Below are positions 22,202-30,470 of a DNA stretch of 64,000 nt, piece by piece (within the stretch, counting starts at the first letter, position 1; each line of letters begins with the position of its first letter). The notes under the pieces were generated by a model, which saw only the letters and a list, made by a program, of their open reading frames with translations, was not told where the DNA came from and did no database searches. The stretch spans positions 100,450-164,449 of the forward strand of contig CAVUBL010000004.1 of the NCBI GenBank assembly GCA_963739795.1, read 5' to 3'. A program made the translations under genes and the position numbers. The DNA comes from CAVUBL01 sp963739795. GTDB lineage: Bacteria > Acidobacteriota > Thermoanaerobaculia > Multivoradales > DATKCC01.

Positions 22202-22948
22202 CTACCTTGCCCTTCCGGCGGGCCTGGGCCCGCTCCGTGGTTGGTCTGGGAAGCCCAGCGCTTCGGCGAACGCGCGCCATAGCGCCCGCTGCTGGGCCAT
22301 GGGGGTGAGGTTTTCCGGATGCCACTGGACCGCCCGCAGCCACCAGCCCGGCGCGTCCAGGGAGACGGCCTCCACCAGGCCGTCGGTGGCCCGGGCCGTG
22401 GCGACGAGGCCGCGGCCCAGGTCCCGAGCGCCCTGGTGATGCCGGCTGTTGACCCACGGCACCTCCTCGACGAACAGCCGCCCGAGGGTCCAGTGCGGAT
22501 CGTCCACGGTCACGGAGTGGACCAGGGCGTCCTTCGGTTCCGAGAGATCGTGGGGCACCGCCGTGGGGAGCTGGAGGGGGAGATCCTGCCAGAGCGTGCC
22601 GCCCAGGAACACGTTGATCACCTGGAGGCCGCGGCAAATTCCCCAGGTGGGCACCGCCGCCTCCCGGGCCCCGGCGAGGAGCGCGAGCTCCATGGCGTCG
22701 CGCTCGGCGAAGACGGTGACCCCGGCTTCGGGGATCGTGGACTCGCCGAAGAGCGCGGGATCGACGTCCTCGCCGCCGGCGAGGACCAGGCCCAGGGCCT
22801 CGGCGGCCAGGGCGTGGTCGTCGCGCCCCGCCTCCGGCTGGATCACCCGGATCCGCTCGGCCGGCACGCCGACGAGCTCCAGGGCGGCCCGGTAGTTGGG
22901 CGCGTGGTCGCGCTCGGGCGAGCCCACCGCGATCAGCACGTCCCTCAT
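22202..22948 (-). CDS. Class I glutamine amidotransferase (peptidase C26, PuuD-like)
   Basis: This 248-residue protein has the nucleophile cysteine in TWGICRGLQVINVFLGGTLWQD and the histidine/glutamate pair in AVQWHPENLTP, an intact triad. The LVLAGGEDVDPALFGE segment is typical of gamma-glutamyl-GABA hydrolase-type (C26) enzymes. It likely hydrolyses a gamma-glutamyl amide; the substrate is not predictable here. It is tightly coupled to the enoyl-CoA hydratase gene, with a two-base gap. Confidence 0.9.
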   Translation of the reverse strand: MRDVLIAVGSPERDHAPNYRAALELVGVPAERIRVIQPEAGRDDHALAAEALGLVLAGGEDVDPALFGESTIPEAGVTVFAERDAMELALLAGAREAAVPTWGICRGLQVINVFLGGTLWQDLPLQLPTAVPHDLSEPKDALVHSVTVDDPHWTLGRLFVEEVPWVNSRHHQGARDLGRGLVATARATDGLVEAVSLDAPGWWLRAVQWHPENLTPMAQQRALWRAFAEALGFPDQPRSGPRPAGRAR

Positions 22949-23008
22949 CGGCGGGCCTCCGGCAACCTTCCGCGCTGCCCCGGAGCGGCCATGGGTCCCC
23001 GGGGGCCC

Positions 23009-24208
23009 TCAGACGGTCTCGACCAGCGCCGCGGCGCCCATCCCGCCGGAGACGCAGAGCGTCGCGATCCCGCGCCGGCCGCCAGAACGCGCGAGGCCGT
23101 GGAGCAGGGTGACCAGGATGCGGGCCCCGGTGCAGCCGATGGGGTGGCCCAGGGCGATGGCACCGCCGTCCGGGTTCACCCGCTCGCGGTCGAAGGCGAG
23201 GCCGAGCTCGTCGAGTGCGTCGAGGCAGGCCACCACCTGAGTGGCGAAGGCCTCGTTGAGCTCCACGGAGTCGACGGCGTCCGCCGCCAGCCCGGTGCGC
23301 CCGAGCAGGGCCTCGACCGCCGGCACCGGCCCGATCCCCATGATCCGCGGATCGACGCCGACCACCTGCCAGTCGACGAGCCGTGCGACCACCGGCAGGT
23401 CGAGCTCGGCCGCGGCCTCCTCGGAGGCCACGATCAAGGCGGCCGCACCGTCGGTGATACCCGAGGCGTTTCCCGGCGTCACGGTCCCGCCTTCGCGGAA
23501 GACGGTCGGCAGCTTGGCGAGCTGCTCCGGGGTGACCCCGTCGCGGGGGTGCCCGTCCTCACTCACCACCGTCGGGCCCTTGCGCCCCGGCACCTCGACC
23601 GGCACGATCTCGCCGGCGAAGCGGCCGGCCCGGCGGGCCCGCTCGCAGCGGCGCTGGCTCTCGAGGGCGTAGGCATCGGCCTGGGCCCGGGTGATTCCGC
23701 GCTCGGCGGCCAGCTCTTCGGCGGTCTCGCCCATCACCAGCCCAGAGAGGGGGTCGTCGAAGCCGTCGCGGTACATGCCGTCGACGATCTGGTCGTGGCC
23801 CAGGCGGTAGCCCCAGCGCCCGCGAGGAAGCATGTACGGCGTGTTCGACATGCTCTCCGTGCCGCCGGCGAGGACCACCCGGGCCTCGCCCAGGAGGATC
23901 GCCCGGGCCCCGGCCAGGACCGACTGCAGCCCGGAGGCGCAGGCCTGGTTGATGGTGAAGGCCGGGCGCTCCACCGGCACGCCCGCCCGGAAGGAGATCT
24001 GGCGGGCGGTATTGGGTCCGCCGCCCGCCTGGCGGCCGTGGCCGAAGATCGTCTGGTCGACCGACTCGGGGGCAAGACCGGCCCGGTCCAGGCAGGCGCG
24101 CGCCGCGGCGGTGCCCAGGTCCGCCGCCGACAGCGGGGCGAGAGCCCCGCCGAACTTCCCGATCGGCGTGCGGACCGGAGCAGCGAGGACGATCCCCACG
24201 CGGCTCAT
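23009..24208 (-). CDS. Acetyl-CoA C-acetyltransferase (thiolase)
   Basis: This 399-residue thiolase II-type enzyme condenses or cleaves acetoacetyl-CoA. The acyl-accepting cysteine is in NQACASGLQSVLAGARAI, the HPIGCTGARI histidine loop and LNEAFATQ are intact, and the second active-site cysteine is in CVSGGMGAA. It starts MSRVGIVLAAPVRTPIGKF. Its start overlaps the preceding crotonase gene by four bases. With that gene it could form part of a butyrate/short-chain beta-oxidation or acetoacetyl-CoA module. Confidence 0.95.
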   Translation of the reverse strand: MSRVGIVLAAPVRTPIGKFGGALAPLSAADLGTAAARACLDRAGLAPESVDQTIFGHGRQAGGGPNTARQISFRAGVPVERPAFTINQACASGLQSVLAGARAILLGEARVVLAGGTESMSNTPYMLPRGRWGYRLGHDQIVDGMYRDGFDDPLSGLVMGETAEELAAERGITRAQADAYALESQRRCERARRAGRFAGEIVPVEVPGRKGPTVVSEDGHPRDGVTPEQLAKLPTVFREGGTVTPGNASGITDGAAALIVASEEAAAELDLPVVARLVDWQVVGVDPRIMGIGPVPAVEALLGRTGLAADAVDSVELNEAFATQVVACLDALDELGLAFDRERVNPDGGAIALGHPIGCTGARILVTLLHGLARSGGRRGIATLCVSGGMGAAALVETV

Positions 24209-25011
24209 CGGCCGGAAAACTGCGGCTTCCGCTTCTCGACGTAGGCGGCCAGGCCCTCCTTGGCGTCGCCGCTCTCGAAGAGCTGCTGCTGGAGCTCGCG
24301 CTCGATGGCGAGGCCGCTCTCGAAGGGCACCTCCCAGCCGGACTGGACGGAGCGCTTGATCCGGCCGACGGCCTTGGAAGCCCGGTTGGGCGGGCAGAAC
24401 TGGCGGGCGAAGTCGTGGACCTGGGCCTCGAAGTTCTCTGCGTCGAAGATCCTGTTGATCAGCCCGAGCTCTTCGGCGCGCTCGAAAGAGATCAGCTCGC
24501 CGGTGACCATCAGGTCGATGGCCCGCGACTTGCCGACGATCCGCGACAGGCGCTGGGTGCCGCCGGTTCCGGGGAGCACGCCCAGGTTGATCTCGGGCAG
24601 GCCGACCTTGCCCCCGCCGCGCTTGGCGATCCGCAGGTCCGCGGCCATGGCGATCTCGAGGCCGCCGCCCACGGTGTGGCCGTTGAGGGCGGAGATCACC
24701 AGCTTCGGGGTCTGCTCCAGGCGGTTCAGCGTCTCGTTGGCGTGGAGGCAGAAGTAGTACTTGAAGCGAGGCTCCGCGTTGGTGAGCATCTGGATGTCGG
24801 CGCCGGCGCAGAAGAACTTCTGTCCCTGGCCTCTGAGCACCAGCACGTAGACGTCGTTGTCGAAGCGCCCGGTCAGGATCGCCTCGTCGAGCTGGCGCAT
24901 CATCTGGTAGGTGTAGGTGTTGGCGGGCGGGTCGTCGAGGGTGATGTAGGCGACGCCGTCCCGCGCCTCGTAGTGCACGAGAGTCTTCTCGGAAGCGATC
25001 GGTTCAGCCAC
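24205..25011 (-). CDS. Enoyl-CoA hydratase/isomerase (crotonase family)
   Basis: This 268-residue crotonase-fold protein starts MAEPIASEKTLVHYEARDGV. The oxyanion segments are KFFCAGADIQML and NGHTVGGGLEIAMAADLRIA. The catalytic acidic pair appears in GGLEIAM and LPEINLGVLPGTGGTQRLSR. A 4-base overlap with the thiolase gene implies coupling. It is the first gene of this operon and is divergent from the conserved unknown gene at 25257. Confidence 0.94.
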   Translation of the reverse strand: MAEPIASEKTLVHYEARDGVAYITLDDPPANTYTYQMMRQLDEAILTGRFDNDVYVLVLRGQGQKFFCAGADIQMLTNAEPRFKYYFCLHANETLNRLEQTPKLVISALNGHTVGGGLEIAMAADLRIAKRGGGKVGLPEINLGVLPGTGGTQRLSRIVGKSRAIDLMVTGELISFERAEELGLINRIFDAENFEAQVHDFARQFCPPNRASKAVGRIKRSVQSGWEVPFESGLAIERELQQQLFESGDAKEGLAAYVEKRKPQFSGR

Positions 25012-25165
25012 TGTGTCTCCTCCGTGGATAGATTGCTGGATTGGTCCCCGAACGAGGCTCGGCGTGGAGAGATTCGGGTCGGAGCGAGCGGCCCAAGGAC
25101 CGGGCCCGCTCGGGGCTCATTGTTGCACGACGGGCCGGAGCGGGCAAGGAATCGGAGCTCGATCC

Positions 25166-25194
25166 TTGACCCGGGACAGGGGCCTTTCTAGAAT
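25166..25194 (+). promoter_or_regulatory. Sigma-70-type promoter for the unknown gene at 25257
   Basis: TTGACC (25166-25171) and TAGAAT (25189-25194) are separated by 17 bases. Transcription should start near 25201, which supports ATG 25257 over the in-frame upstream start at 25194. Confidence 0.75.
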
Positions 25195-25256
25195 TGGTGG
25201 GTTACACTTCCTTCGATGCTTGGCCGGGTGCGGCGCTCCCGATCCTCCGATCCTCG

Positions 25257-25973
25257 ATGATCACGGGCTACAACACCGACGTACGTCATCAGGACGTGGT
25301 CTTCCACGTTCAGACCGAGGACAAGGGGACCGACAACCCCTTCATCGAGAGCCTCGTCTACGTCGGCGGCCAGGTGCTGGCCGCCAAGCGTGCCGGCTAT
25401 GCCGACCTCCTGGCCGAGGGCCGGGGGGACCGGGCGATCGTGGAGCTCATGGAGCGCCAGCACCGCACGGTGATCGCGGCGATCAAGAACGGCCGGTTCG
25501 ACGCCAAGCTCGAGTCCCTCCTCGAGGCGCGCAAGGCGACCGCCGGGACGGCCGGCGTCGTGGGCACCGCGGTCGCTCCCGCGCCGGCGGCGGCGAAGCC
25601 GAAGGTGAGCGCGGCGCCGGCGCCCGAGCGCACGCTGGACCAGGTGATCCTCGAGTACCTCACCAACGAGGCCGACCAGGAGCAGCTCCTGCTCACGGTC
25701 GACGGCGACGGCGACCTGACGCTGGGGTCCGGGGCGGCCCTGACCCTGCGCACGACCTCCTCGAAGAGCGGCCGGCCGGTGGCGGGGGCCCAGGTGCAGG
25801 TGCGGATGATCTCCACCGTCGCCGATCCGCGGATCCTGGCGACCGGTGAGACGGACGGCGACGGGCGGCTCGCCATCGAGTTCGACATCCCGCGCCTCGA
25901 GAGGGGCACGGCGGCGTTGATCATCTCTGCCGCCTCGGCCCTGGGGCACGCGGAGATCAAGCATTTGTTGTAG
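25257..25973 (+). CDS. Conserved protein of unknown function (FNTD/HVQTEDKG type)
   Basis: This 238-residue protein starts MITGYNTDVRHQDVVFHVQT at ATG 25257. Residues ~1-80 form a conserved-looking module (TEDKGTDNPFIESLVYVGGQ, then AAKRAGYADLL) that I associate with uncharacterised proteins of Acidobacteria and delta-proteobacteria. An alanine/proline linker follows. The last ~90 residues look like a beta-sandwich of the carboxypeptidase-regulatory or Big type (SGRPVAGAQVQVRMI, GETDGDGRLAIEFDIP). There is no signal peptide or membrane helix. The function is unknown. Confidence 0.8.
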   Translation: MITGYNTDVRHQDVVFHVQTEDKGTDNPFIESLVYVGGQVLAAKRAGYADLLAEGRGDRAIVELMERQHRTVIAAIKNGRFDAKLESLLEARKATAGTAGVVGTAVAPAPAAAKPKVSAAPAPERTLDQVILEYLTNEADQEQLLLTVDGDGDLTLGSGAALTLRTTSSKSGRPVAGAQVQVRMISTVADPRILATGETDGDGRLAIEFDIPRLERGTAALIISAASALGHAEIKHLL

Positions 25974-26100
25974 AGAGCCTCGGAGCCGGCAGAGTGATGC
26001 CACCGATGGAGACTCCGCTCCCCGGGAGCTCCCCCTCCCGCGCCCCGCGAGTGCGGCGAGACCGCGAGGGCCCGGGCCTTCCCCGGCGCAGAGATCGATC

Positions 26101-26230
26101 GGATCACCCCCCTCACCCTCGTTCCCTCTCCCACCCTCGCGGGGGGAGAGGGACGCCGATCGACTGGATCACCCCCCTCACCCTCGTTCCCTCTCCCACC
26201 CTCGCGGGGGGAGAGGGACGCCCACGCCCG
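26101..26230 (+). repeat. GC-rich palindromic repeat, two tandem copies (5 and 6)
   Basis: Two almost identical 65-base units start at 26101 and 26166 (GGATCACCCCCCTCACCCTC). Each has a CTCTCCCACCCTCGCGGGGG centre and GAGAGGGACGCC at the right. This is the cleanest form of the family. It lies between the unknown gene and the sulfur carrier gene. Confidence 0.88.
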
Positions 26231-26256
26231 GCTCGTGAGTCGGTAGATTGGCGGCG

Positions 26257-26469
26257 ATGCATTCGATGCCTTCCATCCTGTTGAACGGGGAGAGTCGCGA
26301 GGTGGGGGCGGGGACGACGGTCCTCGACCTCCTCACCGAGATGGGACGCCACCCTCGGACCGTCGCCGTGGAGCACAACGGCGACATCCTGCCCCGGGAC
26401 CGCTACCCGGCGACGGTGCTCCGGGACGGCGACCGCCTGGAGGTCGTGGGGTTCGTCCAGGGTGGCTGA
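26257..26469 (+). CDS. thiS: ThiS-like ubiquitin-fold sulfur carrier protein
   Basis: This 70-residue beta-grasp protein ends in VVGFVQGG, the di-glycine tail that is adenylated and thiocarboxylated. It starts at ATG 26257 (MHSMPSILLNGESREV); a second ATG at 26266 would remove three residues. The ILPRDRYPATVLRDGDRLEV part matches ThiS. It would donate sulfur for the thiazole of thiamine, or serve another sulfur transfer. No thiG, thiF or moa gene is adjacent, so the pathway is inferred from family only. Confidence 0.85.
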   Translation: MHSMPSILLNGESREVGAGTTVLDLLTEMGRHPRTVAVEHNGDILPRDRYPATVLRDGDRLEVVGFVQGG

Positions 26470-26580
26470 GAGGGGACTCTGCGCGGCCGGGCTCCGCCGC
26501 GGACAGGGCGCGCGCGCCACCAGGCCCCTCGGGGAATTCGGGCTCGGTCGGCGCCGTTTACCCCGGTGCCGACTCGAGCC

Positions 26581-26609
26581 TTGTCACCGCCGGGCCGGTC
26601 GGGTATATT
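26581..26609 (+). promoter_or_regulatory. Promoter of the tRNA-Lys/tRNA-Leu/tig transcript
   Basis: TTGTCA (26581-26586) and TATATT (26604-26609) are separated by 17 bases, 13 bases before the tRNA-Lys 5' end. Confidence 0.75.
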
Positions 26610-26622
26610 TCTCTTTCGCCGT

Positions 26623-26698
26623 GGGCCGCTAGCTCAACTGGCAGAGCAGCAGACTCTTAATCTGCGGGTTCGGGGTTCGATTCCCTGGCGGCTCACCA
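26623..26698 (+). tRNA. tRNA-Lys (CTT)
   Basis: The 76-base cloverleaf has a GGGCCGC/GCGGCTC acceptor stem and a GCAGA/TCTGC anticodon stem. The loop is CTCTTAA with anticodon CTT at 26656-26658. The T arm carries GTTCGATTC, and the 3' CCA is encoded. Confidence 0.97.
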
Positions 26699-26822
26699 CT
26701 CATTCTCCTCTTCCGCCTCGCCTCGAGAGACACACCGCCCGGCGGCGCCGGGAACCATCCGATAGACTTCCGGGCAGAGTTCCGAGCCAGAGCGGTCCGC
26801 CGCGGCCGCCGCCGGAGACGAT

Positions 26823-26908
26823 GCGAAAGTGGCGGAACTGGTATACGCGCTAGACTTAGGATCTAGTCCCGAGTGATCGGGTTGGGGGTTCGAGTCCCCC
26901 CTTTCGCA
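26823..26908 (+). tRNA. tRNA-Leu (TAG)
   Basis: This is an 86-base class II tRNA with GCGAAAG/CTTTCGC acceptor and CTAGA/TCTAG anticodon stem. The loop is CTTAGGA (anticodon TAG), the variable arm is long (TCCCGAGTGATCGGGT), and the T loop is GTTCGAGTC. CCA is not encoded (ACAA follows), unlike the neighbouring tRNA-Lys. Confidence 0.97.
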
Positions 26909-26943
26909 CAACGCCTTTCACCTTCCCCGAGTCGATTCCCACG

Positions 26944-28290
26944 ATGAGCGTCGTTCAATCGATCCAAGACGTGGGCCCCTGCCGCAAGGAGCTGCGGATC
27001 GAGGTGCCCGCCCCCGCCGTCGAGGCGGAGACCCTACGTGTGACCCAGGAGTACGGCCGCCGCGTCAAGATCCCCGGCTTCCGCCCGGGCAAGGTGCCGG
27101 CCAAGGTGGTGCGCCAGCGCTTCCACCAGGAGATCGATCAGGAGGTGATCGACCGGCTGGTGCCCCGGTACTGGAAGAACGCCGAGTCCGAAAGCGGCAT
27201 CGAGCCCCTCACCTCGCCCGAGCTGGCCGGGGTCGAGGACCGGGAGGCCGGCGAGCCCCTGGTGTTCACCGCCCGGGTCGAGGTGCGGCCCGAGATCTCC
27301 CTGGGCGACATCACCGAGTTCGACCTGCCCGACCCGCCGGCCGAGCCCACCGACGAGGACGTCGACGCGGCCCTCGAGGAGCTTCGCCGGCGTGCCGGCG
27401 ACTGGAAGCCGGTCGAGCGGTCGGCGGGGCAGGGCGACCTGGTGACCGTGGCGATCCGCGAGGTCGGCGAGGAGGGCGAGGAGGGCGAGCCCGACACCCT
27501 CGACCTCGAGGTCGGCTCGCCCCAGGTCTGGGAAGAGCTCTCCGTCGCCGTTTCGGGCCTCACCGAGGGGCAGAAGGGCGAGTTCTCCCGCATGGACGAG
27601 CAGGAGGGGCAGGTGCGCGACCGCAAGTTCCGCTTCGAGGTGCGGGCGGTCAAGGAGCGCGACCTGCCCGACCTCGACGACGAGCTCGCCAAGGACCTGG
27701 GAGACTTCGAGACCCTGGCGGAGATGCGCGACGCGGTGCAGCACCGGCTGAGCCACGAGAAGCGGGCCGAGCGCAGCGAGCTGCGCGAGCGGGCCCTCCT
27801 CGACCAGCTACGGGAGCGCCACCCCATCGCCCTGCCCCAGGGCCTGGTCGACGAGGAGATCGAGAAGCTGGTCCGCGAGTACGCCGAGAGCGTGGCGCGC
27901 CAGGGTGTCGACCTGGAGCACGCCGAGATCGACTGGCGAGCGATGGCGGATCAGGCTCGGCCGAGCGCCGAGAAGCGGGTGCACGCCCGGCTCCTCCTGG
28001 ACGCCGTCGCTCGGCAGGAGGACCTGACGGTGGAGGAGGCCGAGCTCGAGCGCACCCTTTCGGAGCTCGCGCGGGTCCAGCGCACGACGAGCGTGGCGGT
28101 GCGCCGCGCCCTCGACCAGGACGGGCGGCTGGGGCGGCTCCGGGCCCAGCTCCTGCGCTCGAAGACCCTGCGCCACCTTCTGGGCGAGGAGCCCGCGGCG
28201 CCGGAGGAAGCCGCCGCGGAAGCCGCCGAGGCGTCCGGGAAGGCAAACCCACCGGCACCGGAAGACGTAGAATCCGAAACAGGTGAATGA
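26944..28290 (+). CDS. tig: Trigger factor
   Basis: This ribosome-associated chaperone and peptidyl-prolyl isomerase has 448 residues, normal for the family. The ribosome-binding domain has the GFRPGKVPAKVVRQRF signature loop (TF motif GFRxGxxP). The FKBP-like domain follows at about 150-245, then the helical C-terminal chaperone domain, ending in an acidic/alanine-rich tail. It starts 36 bases after tRNA-Leu without a strong Shine-Dalgarno and overlaps clpP at its stop, in the conserved tig-clpP-clpX-lon order. Confidence 0.97.
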   Translation: MSVVQSIQDVGPCRKELRIEVPAPAVEAETLRVTQEYGRRVKIPGFRPGKVPAKVVRQRFHQEIDQEVIDRLVPRYWKNAESESGIEPLTSPELAGVEDREAGEPLVFTARVEVRPEISLGDITEFDLPDPPAEPTDEDVDAALEELRRRAGDWKPVERSAGQGDLVTVAIREVGEEGEEGEPDTLDLEVGSPQVWEELSVAVSGLTEGQKGEFSRMDEQEGQVRDRKFRFEVRAVKERDLPDLDDELAKDLGDFETLAEMRDAVQHRLSHEKRAERSELRERALLDQLRERHPIALPQGLVDEEIEKLVREYAESVARQGVDLEHAEIDWRAMADQARPSAEKRVHARLLLDAVARQEDLTVEEAELERTLSELARVQRTTSVAVRRALDQDGRLGRLRAQLLRSKTLRHLLGEEPAAPEEAAAEAAEASGKANPPAPEDVESETGE

Positions 28291-28916
28291 TCGCCGCTCT
28301 CGCGAGCGGTAGGGAGGTTCCAAGGGACATGCTGATCCCGATGGTGGTGGAGCAGTCGAGCCGGGGCGAGCGCGCATACGACATCTACTCGCGCCTGCTC
28401 AAGGACAACATCATCTTCCTCGGCCGGCCGATCGACGACGACCTGTCGAGCCTGATCATCGCCCAGATGCTCTTCCTCGAGGCCGAGAACCCTGAGAAGG
28501 ACATCGCCCTCTACGTCAACTCGCCGGGCGGATCGGTGACCGCGGGCCTCGCGGTCTACGACACCATGCAGTACATCAAGCCGGACGTGGCCACCTACTG
28601 CGTCGGCCAGGCGGCGTCCATGGCGGCGGTGCTGTTCTCGGCCGGCTCCAAGGGCAAGCGGGTCATCCTGCCCAACAGCCGGATCCTCATCCACCAGCCC
28701 TGGGCCTCGGGCCTGGGGGGGCAGCAGACAGACATCGAGATCCACGCCCGGGACCTCCTGAAGATGCGCGACCGCCTCGACGAGATCCTCGCTTTCCACA
28801 CCGGCAAGAGCAAGGAGGAGATCCACGAGGACACCGAGCGCGACCGCATTCTCTCGGCCGACGAGGCGGTCACCTACGGCGTCGCCGACCGGGTGATGTC
28901 CCAGCGTCGCTCCTGA
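28287..28916 (+). CDS. clpP: ATP-dependent Clp protease proteolytic subunit
   Basis: This serine peptidase forms the ClpP tetradecamer and works with ClpX. The catalytic serine is in VGQAASMAAVL, the histidine in ILIHQPW and the aspartate in the TERDRILS segment. ATG 28287 overlaps the tig stop (ATGA) and gives 209 residues with a 14-residue leader like the E. coli propeptide before MLIPMVVEQSSRGERAYDI. The alternative ATG at 28329, with GGGAGG upstream, gives 195 residues. Confidence 0.97.
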   Translation: MIAALASGREVPRDMLIPMVVEQSSRGERAYDIYSRLLKDNIIFLGRPIDDDLSSLIIAQMLFLEAENPEKDIALYVNSPGGSVTAGLAVYDTMQYIKPDVATYCVGQAASMAAVLFSAGSKGKRVILPNSRILIHQPWASGLGGQQTDIEIHARDLLKMRDRLDEILAFHTGKSKEEIHEDTERDRILSADEAVTYGVADRVMSQRRS

Positions 28917-28992
28917 CCGGCACCGGGGTCGTAGCGGCGCGTCCCAGAGGAATAGGCGGATCGCGCCGGCCTGTTAGGTGAGGATGGTAAGG

Positions 28993-29022
28993 TTGACAGC
29001 GAATCGGCTTGCTCCCTAGCAT
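28993..29022 (+). promoter_or_regulatory. Promoter upstream of clpX
   Basis: A perfect TTGACA (28993-28998) and TAGCAT (29017-29022) are separated by 18 bases in the 145-base clpP-clpX gap. This suggests clpX has its own start in addition to read-through from tig-clpP. Confidence 0.65.
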
Positions 29023-29061
29023 CCCGGGCGAACCGGTACAGATTCGCGAACCGGAGGTCAG

Positions 29062-30300
<1,239 letters not shown>

Positions 30301-30470
30301 GGCCGGCCGCGGTTCGAGGCCCCGACCCGGGCGCTCCGGCGGCCGGACTGCTGCGCCGGACGGTTCTCGGGCCCGGCGAGGCCGGACCTCAGAATCGATC
30401 CCGGACGCGATTCCAACCCCGAATCCCGACCTGAATCCTGACCCGAACCCAGATTGGACACGCCCTCAAG

